In this document: positions 1 through 11,300 of the stretch, piece after piece
Numbering within the stretch: position 1 is the stretch's first letter
Layout of the letters: every line of letters begins with the position of its first letter
NCBI GenBank assembly: GCA_002104985.1
Contig: MCGO01000145.1
Span: 1-64,000 of the forward strand
Source of the DNA: Rhizoclosmatium globosum
Lineage: Eukaryota > Chytridiomycota > Chytridiomycetes > Chytridiales > Chytriomycetaceae
Direction: 5' to 3'
DNA: 64,000 nt
Made by a program: the position numbers and the translations under genes
The notes under the pieces: model-generated
The model's database searches: none
Told to the model about the DNA's origin: nothing
The model's input: only the letters and a program-made list of their open reading frames with translations

Positions 1-299
1 ATAACGAGACACTTTATTTACCCTTTACTCAACACACATGGGAGGGGGCACCATCTAAGCACTTGTTATTACGCAAACAAGTTGTTTTTTGATTGTTGTT
101 CGATTGTTATTTGGTGCAGCTTCCGATTGCGCAATTGATTGGGTTGTTGTTTCCGTAATTGCATTTTCGCTGTCGTCATCCACACGCGCGTGTTGCCAAG
201 CCCGAACCTTTCACATTTGATAAGATGGAAAAACGTGCCCAAAAAAGAAGTCTCTTTCCAATAAGCCCCACACACACGTGTATCAACCATCCAATGTCC

Positions 300-1440
300 T
301 TCCATCCTGCCACGGTCTCTACGTCTACACTCCAACCCTGCCACTCAAGTACCCTGAAGCCCATGTCTTCTTGAGACAATCTCAGTTGCCATCAGCGGAG
401 CCCCAATCGGTATGTATCACTCATCAGCAGAAGCTTGAGCGATCAGATCAGTGGCATCCAGCTAACCACTGCCCTATGGCCCACCTGAATGCAGAGCCAA
501 TGCCTGACCGCCCTGATCCTGAATCTTGAACACGTCGAGTACGTTGATGCCACGGGTCTCCAAACACTTCTCGCAACAAAAGACTTTCTGTTCAAGTTTC
601 ACAAATCGGCACATTCCAATCCACTTTGTCTCAATCAAGTCTCAGCACATGAACAGATGATCCGTGTTGCAACGTACAATCCAGCGGCTGACTCAGCAAC
701 AACTCCCCCTTCATCAAATCTCACGCCTCAACCGAATACATCTCTGAAGGCGCCTACTCTCCGCCTCCAGTTATGCGTAGATCCCGCTCTTCTTCAATTG
801 TCAGGAAACCTTCTTTGAGAAACAGTGGTTCGTCGGCTGAAATGTCTGTGGACGAACAAGCCGTTCCTCCAAGTCCAAACTGCGACGCATTCCTTCTCGT
901 CCATCAAATCCTCACTTGGTTCCTACCGAAGCCGGCCTCGGAATTACTACCGTCCCTCTACGATCCCGTCAATACTCGAAACCCTCGACGTCCCCTCCAT
1001 CCCTCATCCACTCTTATTCATGAAAGAAAAGGCTCCGTTGAAAGTCAATCAGATTCTCCAGCTTCAGATTCGACAAAACGAACAACTCCACCTCCAGCTC
1101 CGTCCTCACTCGATCAGCTTCAATCAGTTCGTTCCTCAACAAAATGCGTGTCAAGGCTTCTGAGGCTCTTGGATTTTCGGGTACTTCAGGTCAAGATGAC
1201 AACCCGTTGAAAGGTTCTGTGGTGGACGCAAATGAAATCACAAAACCAGCACTGAAAGGAGTGGATCCAACGCATTTTCACTACTGTCGATTTTGCAGGT
1301 GGCGCCGGTCCAGTCGATTCAGAGGCTATGTCGCATTTCCCAAGTGGATTTGCTAAAGGACTGAAGTATTTCCATGCGAGTTTGGAGAGGCTATCGTTGC
1401 CGCAACTGCTGGAGCTCCTTGAGGAGGTCAACAGGATTTG
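300..1440 (+). pseudogene. Decayed copy of orphan STAS-domain gene
   Basis: This is a degraded relative of the intact STAS gene at 44,130-45,230. Shared pieces appear in order: LKYPEAHVFL near 345 (intact gene: LKYPEAHNFL), then LEHVEYVDATGLQTLL near 530 (intact: FQNVEYLDFTGLQSLL), and a C-terminal PSGFAKGLKYFHASLE near 1345 (intact: PRGFGKELRYFHSSLE). An intron-like gap with GT at about 411 and AG at about 490 lies where the intact gene has its intron. The matching pieces fall in different reading frames, and the middle, Ser/Pro-rich in the intact gene, has drifted and is interrupted. It is therefore most likely a pseudogene, although a rapidly diverging gene with unrecognised introns cannot be excluded. 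Confidence 0.6.
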
Positions 1441-1602
1441 GAATTTAAGTTCCTTTCCTATAGGATACCTTCAAGTTAATAAATCTTTAATTTTCCTTCT
1501 ATTTGCTTCCAGTCAAGTTTAAACCGTCCCAATCATCGAACCACATTGACGATGTTTCTATAAACAGTTTATTCATTTACTTTCGCACACAGATGTTCTA
1601 CA

Positions 1603-1654
1603 TGTGGCTCAAACATGTGGCTCAAATAAGCAAAGTCAACAGATTTGAGCCACA
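1603..1654. promoter_or_regulatory. Repeated TGTGGCTCAAA elements upstream of LRR copy 1
   Basis: Two direct copies of TGTGGCTCAAA (1603-1613 and 1616-1626) and one inverted copy, TTTGAGCCACA (1644-1654), lie about 100-155 bp before the start codon of the first LRR gene. The same TGTGGCTCA core forms a perfect palindrome upstream of the second LRR gene (8235-8256). Placement and symmetry suggest a shared transcription-factor site. That role is inferred. Confidence 0.5.
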
Positions 1655-1757
1655 AGTTTGCTAAAAAAATTTCTATTTCCCCGAACCCCTCTTTAAAATC
1701 GACTCGTCGGCACATTCTTTTCCAAAACTCAAAAGCACACTCTCTGCTTCACACCTT

Positions 1758-4700
1758 ATGCTGCCGAGCATTTGGACGCTTCCCTCGATCCTTCTGATCA
1801 CGTTTGCCCTTGCGCCAAGCACTGTGAAGGCTCAGCTACAGAATGCGTTGCCCTTCATGATCAAATCCCTGAGGCCTTCGCAACCGCTGATTCAGCAGCA
1901 TGCTCTGGTGTCCATACAGTCGATGGAAGTAAAATCTTGTGAGTTAAATTCGATAGTAGGACATTACTCTTATTGGAACAAACGCAGAGATACCCAATTA
2001 TTTGATAATCGTATCATTTCATTGTATGTACCACAAGGTTCTTTGGGTTTCGTTTCCTCACGGTTGTGTTTTCACAGGACTGTGTCGGGATATGGCCTTA
2101 CAAAACTACCACAGCTCTATGCAACAGATTTTTGACAGTATTATGAATCTTGACCTTTCAAATAATAAGATGACTGGCGACATTGACACCTTTATGAGTA
2201 ACATGGGCAAATATGTCTCAAAACTGTGAGTTTGCTTGAATCAATGCACAATAACCACTAAACGTTGTCCAGTGATTTGTCCAGCAATCTTCTGACTGGA
2301 AGCATTCCCGCCTCGCTTGCAGATAGATTAAGTGTAGTGGATGAAAATTGCTTCGACGACCAAGAAGACAGAGGACTCTCCTTAAATCACGACTGTCCTC
2401 AGTACAGTGCCGATTGTGATTTCTTGAAAAACGCTTGGCCGTCGGCTTTACCTCTGTGGATGCAAATAAGTGTCTTTCAGTTGATGAGGAAGCCTTTATT
2501 CAGAAAAAGTATTTTCAGCTTAGATTGTGTGATAAATACTTAAAAGTCTTATGCTGTAGGATTACATCATCACTGGACGGCAAAGCAATCAGTACCCTGT
2601 AAGTACTAAATTTTTCAATTAGACGCTGTTTGACAGTGGGTTTAGAACCGCCGTTGGAATCGGCTTGCTTGGGCCGCTCCCAGATTTGACGCAACTGACC
2701 AAGCTTACCACATTGGACTTGTCCGATAACTCTTTAACTGGATCTTTGACTCCTTCTCTTCTCAGCTTTTTACAGCAAAATGTGAAATTGTAAGTCACTG
2801 GAAGTAATGCTTGCCCTAACAGAGCTTTAGCACACTGCGCTTTAACCTATTGTCTGGAAGACTTCCTTCTGGCCTAGATGCAGCGACATTGCAGGAATTA
2901 AATTTCAATTGTTTTGATAACAACGACGACTACAATTTGACCGGAAACCCTGCTTGCCCGCAACCTGAACCTTGCCAGCAGTTGAACAACATCTGGCCAA
3001 AAGTCTTTATCAACCCAAACGCCGTGTGTTGTCCACTTAGTAAACGTCGTGACTTGTCTGAACGTTCATGTCGTCGAGATCTCAATGTTCGTTGCAAGCG
3101 TGAGCTTGATGATTGGATCCAATTTTCAAAACGTCAAGCTTGTGATCCATGTGCAAACCCATGTTGCACTCCGCCGTTTTCCCATGGTGGTGGTGGTAGT
3201 CTGGTTATTGATTGTAACGGAGCTGGAAACACTTTCCAAGGATTGTGAGTGTCTGTTTTTGATTTCAATTTCTTTGCTTACAGATCAATATAAGCGCTCT
3301 CGATTCATCAACTATCAATGAGCCACTGCCTGACTTCAGCGGCATTTTCGGATTGGTCAATTTGTACGTTGAAGATACTGAATTTCATGAGTTTGGATTC
3401 TAATTTCAAAATAGAAAAATAACCAATAGTAAATTTACGGGACCAATTCCAAAGTTGCCAGAGCACCTAAATTTCCTCGACTTGACTGGCAATCTATTGG
3501 GATTCGGAGAAAGTTACCCTGACTCGGAAGATCGAAGGTGAGTGAATGTGCTTGACAACCATGTTCTGACAACGCACGGTTTAGAACTTATGCGTCCCTT
3601 TCTGTGGATATATCTGGAAACTGTTTCACTGGGGACCCAAATCAAAACGCAAACTGCCCAGTCGTTACAACAGCAATAAGCACAGCCCTAACATTAAGTT
3701 CAAGCACTGCAGTATCAACCGCAACAACAAGTACACTTTTACAATTTCTTCCGCTGTTATGAGCTCGGCGACAGGCACCGTTTCGATCTCAACCACCGTA
3801 GAATCTTCCACCAATGCAATAACCTTTTCAACAATGGATACAAGCACTGTTACTAGTAACTCAGAATCGCTGATTTCAACTATTGCCGCATCAACCGCAT
3901 CAATCAGTTCCTCTACAAGTCTCGCGGAAATTCCCAGTTCCAGTTTGGAACAGAAATCGACCACCATTCCCGTCTGTTTCTACAGATTTCGCATCCCTCA
4001 GCCAAATTTCCTCATCGCATACTGCTATGGCCTCGTCATTGAAATCATCAACAACTGAAGGTACCCAAACAAGATCCATTTCCACCACGTTATCTGCGAT
4101 TTCAGTCACGACTTCCGTCTCCGCAACGACCCCTTCCGTCTGCGTCCCAAAGGCCCCATCTTCTTTGATTGCTTCTATCGCATCTGGCCCGATTCCATCT
4201 GGTACACCAATGCAAAACTACAACGGCGACACGACGGAAATCATTGCAAGTTTGAATGCACTCGTTCCTGGATCTCTCAACCACCTCAACGCGAACCAAG
4301 TCGGTTCTTCGCTCTTCCAAATCACGGAGTCTATCCGTGCTGGCGATGCACCCGTTGCATTCTTGGGTGCACCATTTGGGCAGGGTCGAATGCGGTTGTG
4401 GTCTTGATTACAAGTCGTCAGTATAAGGTTTGTGTGTATTTGTTGAGTCCAAATTTGTATTAACGCGTTCTGTTTTAGTTCAACGGCCTTCCTTCTGCAG
4501 ACAACATTCAAGTTTACAACGACGCGACGTGTTCCTTCAAAATCAATACCGCTACTATCGGAGCCATGAAAGGTGTTGGGTTCAGCTACGTTCTAGACAG
4601 CACGTACAAAAGCGAATGGTTCTCGTTGGATTTGAATGCGGCTGGAACTACGTTGACTGTTTCTGTGTACTCTGAGAACAAGGCTATCGCCTCTATCGCG

Positions 4701-5162
4701 TTCAGTGTTAGTTTGATATCCGGAAAGCGTGCGGATGGGGATGTTGGGTTTGTGGTTGTGAATGGAGTTGGAGTTGTGAACAAACCTGTTGAGACGGGAT
4801 CTATTGCTACATCTATCCAAAAGTCATTCATCTCGACATCTGAGACATTTGTGCCCTCGGGGACATCAAATGTTGCTATCATTGCTGCCACTACTACAAA
4901 TACATCAAAGACATCGACAGCTGTTATTACAACCACCATAGGGCCAGTTCTAACCTCGTCCAATGTCATCACATCTCGAAAGGATATTGTTGACAAATCT
5001 TTAACTTTTATACAAACTAGTAGCCCCGATCAGACAACCACTATTATCTCCGCCGTTTCTCCAGCACCAACTGTATCTCAAGAGATGAATATCGTCATAA
5101 GCAACGCCAACACCGTTTTCGTCTCCACTTTCATTGTCGCGGCTATGATTGCTGCAATGTAA
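1758..5162 (+). CDS. Secreted LRR / mucin-like surface protein, copy 1 (frame-disrupted)
   Basis: A many-exon gene parallel to copy 2 at 8,321-12,059. It begins with a hydrophobic signal-like segment (MLPSIWTLPSILLITFALAPS), then has plant-type LRR segments (LDLSNNKMTGDI near 2150, LTTLDLSDNSLTGSL near 2705), a Cys-rich module with NCFDNNDDYNLTGNPACP near 2908, a Ser/Thr-rich linker (about 3660-4140), a C-terminal domain shared with three other loci (about 4141-4800) and a short hydrophobic end (FIVAAMIAAM) compatible with a GPI signal. A secreted, wall- or membrane-attached adhesive or recognition protein is inferred. Relative to copy 2 the frame breaks after the signal peptide (about 1835), at T5 (2129-2133), near 2450, at C3 (3969-3971) and at G3 (4378-4380, where copy 2 has G4). 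It is either a young pseudogene or affected by homopolymer sequencing errors. Confidence 0.6.
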
Positions 5163-5539
5163 CTCACCATGTATTCCCTTCCCATCTCTCCTTCTATCTG
5201 TTTTTATTTAGTGCATTCTTATCTGGAATCCCATTTCCAAATAAACAGAAGAGTATTCAAACCATTACCAAACATTTTTTGTGGGTAAATTGGCAGGATG
5301 GATTAATCCAGTTTTATAAACCATCGAGTTTTCGATCTCGATTGCAATTAAACACGTACGAAGTGCAAATATCATTAAAGGCTGATTTTGAGGTTTAAAG
5401 GAAGGTTGAGTAGAGAGACCACAAATAGAACTTTGAATGATGAACATTTATTGCGAATGACGATTATGAAATGAGTATATGAATCAAAATGGACGGAATG
5501 CCCTGTTGTAAGACACTGCTCGATGTCTCATTGAGAGAA

Positions 5540-5695
5540 TCAAAGGTGAATGGTAGCGTTCATGAATGGCGAGGTTGTGGAGAACACTTGAACTGGTTCA
5601 GTGGCTGGCTTGGTTGGAACAGGGGTTGTGGCAGGAGCAACTGGCTTCTGGATCTTTGGGGTCACAGTAATGGTATCGTTTTGAGCTCCTGGCAT
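5540..5695 (-). CDS. Small proline/threonine-rich protein, copy 1
   Basis: Unrecognised family. The open frame beginning MPGAQNDTITVTPKIQKPVA is about 51 residues of Pro/Thr/Val-rich sequence ending MNATIHL. The frame continues upstream to about 5770, where a 3' splice site (AAAATAG) may join it to an unseen first exon, so the start is uncertain. A near-identical twin lies at 12,457-12,612 with the same position and orientation behind the second LRR gene, which supports it as a real gene. It is divergent from the 73-aa gene at 6131. Copy 1 has a short insertion before MPG (SVPSPQTIQNYIED) that copy 2 lacks. No function is proposed. Confidence 0.45.
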   Translation of the reverse strand: MPGAQNDTITVTPKIQKPVAPATTPVPTKPATEPVQVFSTTSPFMNATIHL

Positions 5696-6130
5696 ATTGT
5701 CTTCGATGTAGTTTTGAATGGTTTGAGGGGATGGAACGGATCGAGACTCCTTTTGTATTCCGGATTTCACATTAGAACCCTATTTTTGAAAGTTCCACGA
5801 TGTTCGTTGTCATTGCACGTGTTTTGATATCAGAGTTCGTTGATTTTCGGAGTTGGCAGATGAGGTTCAAGTTGTTGACATTCAAAGTCTGTTAAATCTC
5901 TGGACCGGATGCGACGGAAGGAAGAACTACGGATGCAGCAACGAATAAGATTCAATAAAAGCTAGGGTTGTCACTGTTTTCGCTGTCGTGGTGGAGTGAC
6001 AGCCGCCACGCTCCCCTTCACCAAATTAGGGTTGTTTCATGACGATCCACGAATCCTGAAAACACATAAAACTGGACCGTTCCTTCCCTTCTCCCTTCAC
6101 CAAAACAACATCCAAACAAAACAAAATCAA

Positions 6131-6352
6131 ATGCCAGGCCACATTGAATCTGCTGCTGCCCACGACATCTTCCTCCAAATGAAGCTTGCCCAAGAGGAAA
6201 AGCAGGCTGCCTCCATCAAATCGAGCAACTCAATCAAGACATCGACTGAATCCATCAAGAGTGTTGCTGCCAGCCAGAAGACAAAGGTGGAGGGATCTCC
6301 ATTGGTCTTTGAGACTGCGACTCCTCAGTTGTTCCAGAGCAGATTCTTGTAA
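6131..6352 (+). CDS. 73-aa Ser/Lys-rich small protein, copy 1
   Basis: Unrecognised. A single-exon 73-aa frame starts MPGHIESAAAHDIFLQMK, continues with a low-complexity helix-prone stretch (SIKSSNSIKTSTESIKSV) and ends QLFQSRFL. It is followed by AATAAAA about 60 bp downstream. The twin at 13,028-13,249 differs by only a few residues, so the protein is maintained in both duplicated segments. Upstream DNA (5780-6130) is conserved between copies and serves as a shared divergent promoter with the minus-strand mini-gene. Hydrophilic, with no signal peptide or membrane segment. Confidence 0.55.
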   Translation: MPGHIESAAAHDIFLQMKLAQEEKQAASIKSSNSIKTSTESIKSVAASQKTKVEGSPLVFETATPQLFQSRFL

Positions 6353-6547
6353 ACCCAGCGGGTGTTACTCATGCATTGTATTTATCCATTCGGCACTAAT
6401 ATTGCTGCCATAATAAAAGCATTTTTATACTCTTACTCTAGTTGTCTTTATCGTGGTTGATTTGAAACATGCAATTGAAATATTTCTCGGAACTCAACTC
6501 GGAAGCCATCGGAACCATCCTCCATCTCACAACCACTTATAGTCACC

Positions 6548-7189
6548 ATGAGCAGCACCCGCGACACCAAAGTACTCGATGCCATCTTTTCGCAGGACTT
6601 CTCCGGCCTAGCCCAAGAAGAAAACCCAACAACCTCCAACTTGAACCCCAACAAACCATCCCTAAACTATCCCCTTCCAACCACCGAAACACTCGCCCAA
6701 CTCCAAATCCTCGAATCAAAAGGCGTCGCAGCCGCCGAATCAAACGACCTCGAATCCGCACTTTCCTTCTTCTCATCGGCAATTGACTCGTGGCCCTGGC
6801 ACCCGTCCGCACTCAACAACAGAGCCCAAACACTGCGAATGCTTGGACGGGATGCCGATGCGATGAGGGACATTAATGATGCCATTGAGTATGCACTGGC
6901 TCAACAGAATGAAGGCGTGCTGAAAATGGCGTATGCGCAACGTGCGATTCTGAGAAAGAATGAAGGGAATATGAGTGGTGCGGAGGAGGACTTGTTGAAG
7001 GCTGCTAAATTGGGGAATGAGACTGCAAGGGCTGCTGTCAAGAATAACCCGTATGCTAAAATGTGTAATGCAATGGTGAGTGAGTTGATGGCTCAGTATG
7101 CGCCGAATAAAGTGGGTGGTAGCGGTGCCGAATGTAATGTTGTTATTGGAGAGAAGGATACAGAAATGGGTGAGGCAGAACGTGAATAA
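6548..7189 (+). CDS. TTC36: Tetratricopeptide repeat protein 36 homologue
   Basis: Single exon, 213 aa. The arrangement matches the TTC36/HBP21 family: an N-terminal LDAIF motif, then a TPR array starting LESKGVAAAESNDLESALSF (about residue 57), a second repeat with SALNNRAQTLRMLGRDADAM and a third with QRAILRKNEGNMSGAEED, then the family's C-terminal signature KNNPYAKMCNAMVSELMAQY. TTC36 is an Hsp70-binding co-chaperone in animals; the role in fungi is unknown. It lies between the duplicated LRR units, tail to tail with the HYPK gene. The start has a clean ACC upstream of ATG. Confidence 0.85.
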   Translation: MSSTRDTKVLDAIFSQDFSGLAQEENPTTSNLNPNKPSLNYPLPTTETLAQLQILESKGVAAAESNDLESALSFFSSAIDSWPWHPSALNNRAQTLRMLGRDADAMRDINDAIEYALAQQNEGVLKMAYAQRAILRKNEGNMSGAEEDLLKAAKLGNETARAAVKNNPYAKMCNAMVSELMAQYAPNKVGGSGAECNVVIGEKDTEMGEAERE

Positions 7190-7248
7190 ATGGAATGAAA
7201 TAGGTACACTCAAGACTCATTTATTCTTGAATAGATAGATAATACTAT

Positions 7249-7845
7249 TTAAGCAATCAATGCACGTAGTGTAGTCTCCAGTGATCCCTGGTTCTCCCTC
7301 AAAGCCTTCTCAGCAGCTGCTTTCGATACATCAAGTTCCTTCATCTAATCCCAACAGCTTTAGAATACACTTTAAACCGAATCAACAATACTCACCACCA
7401 GAGCAATATCCTCATCGCTAACTGATACCTTCGCGAGTTCCTTCTCTCTAAATCAAGAGTTAGAACATGTTGAGTGAACGAAGGTACAACAAGACGCACC
7501 GGTTGAGCTTGTTTGTCCTGAGCTTTGTGATTTCGGTAGTTACAAATGTCATTGCCTGTTTCGATTTCGAGTTTGAGGGAAAGCGAGTTAGTATCCAACA
7601 AGCTTATCCAATCCAATCCAATCCAATCCAATCCAATCCAATCCAACCAATCACACGCATTCACTTAAAACCCAAGCCAGTCTCACCTGTCCAATCTCAT
7701 CTTGCTCCAAGTCCAAAGCACTCTGAAAGGCAGGGTCTGCTGCCATACTTTGCATGTCCTTGCTCACTTGTCCTGCGGTTCCTGTAAGCTCCTCCTGCTT
7801 CTCATCCTCGAGATCTTCAACAGAGTTTTCCTTGTCGTCGGCCAT
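7249..7845 (-). CDS. HYPK: Huntingtin-interacting protein K (HYPK)-like, NatA regulator
   Basis: Four exons (7687-7845, 7500-7555, 7396-7447, 7249-7344) give 120 aa in consistent phase. The acidic N-terminus (MADDKENSVEDLEDEKQEEL) leads to an AMTFV helix and then a UBA-like domain, REKELAKVSVSDEDIALVMK followed by ELDVSKAAAEKALRENQGSL, as in HYPK. HYPK binds and tunes the NatA N-terminal acetyltransferase (NAA15/NAA10) at the ribosome and has chaperone-like activity. Length and domain order match the animal protein (about 129 aa). The first intron contains eight perfect ATCCA repeats. Confidence 0.85.
7606..7645 (+). repeat. (ATCCA)8 microsatellite
   Basis: Eight perfect tandem copies of a 5-bp unit inside intron 1 of the HYPK-like gene, close to its 3' part. 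A likely length-polymorphic marker with no coding effect. Confidence 0.9.
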
Positions 7846-8320
7846 GTTCGGTGTGTTTTGGTCTGAGTTTTGGGTCTCTAAAAAAAGCAGATGAAAGAGC
7901 TTCAGCGAAAAGAGAAATAAGTGGAATTATTTCCAATTTTCGTTCTTTTCGATTTGCTTGCCTCTGTTTTGGGATTCTTTTATCTGCAGTCTCTTCTTGG
8001 TCCATAACTCTTCACTATTTGACCACTTCGTTAGCTACATCGCACTATGGACCAACTTTGTTCATCCTACTCCCCTTGTAATCTGTAATTAAGCAATGCC
8101 TAGCCGTTCGTTTATACGGCCTTCAAATTCTATGCCACAAATACGACAACCACTTGTAATATATACAATTTAGATGCTACAAGAACGCATTCTCTGGACT
8201 AATTGAAAGCGCAGTGGTTCTACATGATTAATATTTGTGGCTCATATGAGCCACAATTGAGCCTCAAAAACATTGCAAGATTTTTTGGCATTGACTTGTT
8301 ACAAACCACACCCAAAAAAA
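7846..8320. other. Intergenic: HYPK promoter and LRR copy 2 promoter
   Basis: No convincing gene. It holds the upstream regions of the minus-strand HYPK gene and the plus-strand LRR copy 2, including the palindrome listed separately. Confidence 0.6.
8235..8256. promoter_or_regulatory. Perfect 22-bp palindrome upstream of LRR copy 2
   Basis: The half-site TTGTGGCTCAT is followed directly by its exact reverse complement, about 65-85 bp before the start codon. The same TGTGGCTCA core occurs three times upstream of LRR copy 1 at a comparable distance. A dimeric transcription-factor site is the simplest reading, and a cruciform is possible. Confidence 0.55.
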
Positions 8321-11300
8321 ATGATCTTAGCCATCTGGATCCGCTCGTTGATCCCTCTGTTTCTATTTCCCGCGGCATTGGCACTGAATACTAAGGAATG
8401 CTTAGCCTTGAGTCGAGAGTTTCCCACCATTGTGGCAAATTCTACTGTGAAGAGCTGTTACGACATAACCGTAAAAAACGGTTCCAGACTGTTGTAAGTC
8501 TCATGATAGCGTCGATGCATACGTTTAACAAAGCTTGTAGAAATATTTGGGGCGATGGAGGCACTTGTGTGCTGGGCTTGTATGTTTAAATCTTCATCAT
8601 GATTTGATCAAACACAAACTGTTTCAACCCAAAGCACCATATCAGGGTATGGCCTTACTTCCCTCCCTCAGTTCAATGAAGACGACTTCGGTTGCGGCCC
8701 GGATTTGAATCTTTCAAATAACAATATTTCGAGTAATTTGGATGAATGGTTGAAAACTAATAGCAATTTTATCGCCTTTGCGTAAGTTTTAATTGAGTTA
8801 TGAATATTGGCTGATGAAATGATGTAGTGATCTTTCTATTAATCTTTTGACGGGAAAGATTCCAACAATTGAATTTCCGTACGGATTTCCTAAACTCGAC
8901 AAAAAACTGTTTTGATGATCAAGAAGCATATAAACTTTCGTTAAATCCGTACTGTCCCGAATACAGTGCAGATTGTGACTTCTTGAAGACCAACTGGCCG
9001 AACTTCTTTACTTCAGCAGACAGTAAAAAATGTATAGGCCTGAACGAGAAAAACGGAGAGAAGATTAAGTATGCTGAATTAACCCTTGCGATGAATTTAT
9101 AACTCTACAAAATATAGGGTCACCTCATCACTAAATGGAAACAACATATATACACTGTGAGAAATAATATTTTCAATAAGCGCATATTAAATTTGTCTCG
9201 TAGGAAAGCAAAAGGACTTGGTTTGTCTGGTCCTCTTCCAGATATCACACTCTTGCACCATCTCACTACCTTGGATTTATCAAACAACGCTCTCACTGGA
9301 TCTCTTACTCCGTCTCTTATCGCCTTTTTCCTTGAAAATGACGTTAATGTGTAAGTGTATTCTCACTCTCAATGAAGTTAACACTCTTTCAAGTAAACTA
9401 GACCACAACCTATTATCGGGAACTATACCACCAGAAATGAAAGCCCTTGCACCGAATCTCGATTTTAACTGCTTTGACAATAACGACGACTACAATTTAA
9501 CCCGCAATCCTGCATGTCCTCCGCCTGAACCATGCAAGCAACTTAACAAGATCTGGCCTCAAGTTTTCACTGATCCAAACGCTAAATGTTGTTCTTTTGG
9601 GCACGGCCGTCGTGATCTGTCGGAACGTGGTTGTCGCCGTTCGTTGAATGTCAGTTGTAAGCGGGATCTAGAGGATTGGATCCAATTTTCAAAACGCGCT
9701 GATTGTGATCCCTGCAAGAATCCGTGTTGTATTCCGCCATTTACCCATGGCGGTGGTGGATCTTTGGTGATTGATTGCAACGGCTTTCAATTCCAAGGCT
9801 TGTAAGTGGCTGTTCTTGATTTTCATTGAGAGCCTAACGATTATGTGCAAGCACTTTGGATTCTTCAACCTTTGACGACTCGCTCCCAGACTTCAGTGGG
9901 GTTTATGGATTGAAGAATTTGTATGTTATTACATTGAGAAGCTGATATTCAGGGCTGATCCAACAACCTAGGCGTATTATCAATGGTCAATTTACTGGTT
10001 CAGTTCCAAAGCTACCAAAGGATCTCAAAGTACTCGACTTGAGCGGCAATCGATTGGGTGCAGGTGACGGATACCCAAAAGACCCAAAGTAAGTAGCTTG
10101 CAGCATTTTGTACAAGTTCATTGAATGTTTTAAATCAGCGTATATGCATCAAATAGCGTTAAGGTTTCTGGCAACTGCTTCGCAGGGGATCCTACACCAA
10201 ACAAAAACTGTCCTGTTGTAACCACCGCCACTTCCTTGTACGCTACAAGTACTGTCGAATCAACTGCACCAACAAGTACTGTAGAATCGACTGCACCAAC
10301 CAGTACTGTGGAATCGACTGCATCAACAAGTACTGTAGAATTGACTGCACCAACCAGTACTGTGGAATCGATTGTTCTAACTGGTACGGACGCGAGCACT
10401 GTAACAAGTATTTTTTTGACCTCAAGAACTGCGGAACCAACCACGCTGACAAACACAGAATTGTCATCATTTACAACTGCCACAAGCACCAGTCTGATTA
10501 ACATAATCAGCTCAAGCTTCCTAGAATCATCAGCACCCACAAGCACAGTCTCCGACTTAACTTCTACTCCAAGGGTTTTTAGCGAAGCAACCGCAGAATC
10601 AACTGCCTCATCCACTTCTATGTTCGAAACGTTTTCAACAGATGTAACGACAGACCACGAATTTTCAAGAATAACTGTGGAATCAGCATCTACAACTTCC
10701 GCGTTGTTGTCATTTGAAACTCAAGCAGCCTCATTTCCCGCCGTAACGGCCTCTTTCGTGGTAGAATCGGCTTTAAGATCTGGAAACACAATATTACCTT
10801 CTTACACAACCTTAACTTCCGATTCATTTACGATTTCAGAACCTGCTTCCACTTCTTCTGCAAGTATGTCGGTGTATTTAACAAAGATACCTACTTCTTC
10901 TGCAACAGATGTCACTACTGCAGCTTCTTTAGAGGAATCTATGTCAACAACTCCAACACCTGTCCAAGCCATATCGATTTCCACTTCACGCATATCATCT
11001 ACGATGGCAACCATTACATCTATCCCCATCGTGACACCGACTGTATGTTTACCAAAGACACCACCTGCTTTAATTGCTTCCATCGCGGCTGGCCCAATCC
11101 CATTCAGCAAACCCATGCAAAATTACAATGGTGACACGACGGAACTCATAGCGAGTTTGAATGCACTGGTTCCTGGATCTCTCAACCAACTCAACGCGAA
11201 CCAAGTCAGCTCGTCACTCTTCCAAATCACGGAGCTTATCCGTGCTGGCGATGCACCCGTTACGTTCTTGGGTGCACCATTTGGGGCAGGGTCGAATGCG

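Larger units (their letters stand above)
4141..6430. repeat. Segmental duplication, copy 1 (pairs with 11,041-13,325)
   Basis: From the last part of the Ser/Thr linker of the LRR gene, through the minus-strand mini-gene and the shared about 430-bp divergent promoter region, to the end of the plus-strand mini-gene, the sequence is nearly identical to 11,041-13,325. Similarity drops sharply in the upstream LRR exons. TTC36 and HYPK, located between the copies, are not duplicated. Confidence 0.8.

Noticed and set aside
3665..3967. Long antisense open frames across the Ser/Thr-rich stalks (also near 4586-4996, 10,130-10,615 and 11,492-12,259, minus strand)
   Set aside because: Codon-biased repetitive Ser/Thr coding DNA leaves the opposite strand open, giving Val/Glu/Asp-rich frames with no domain, start context or splice logic.
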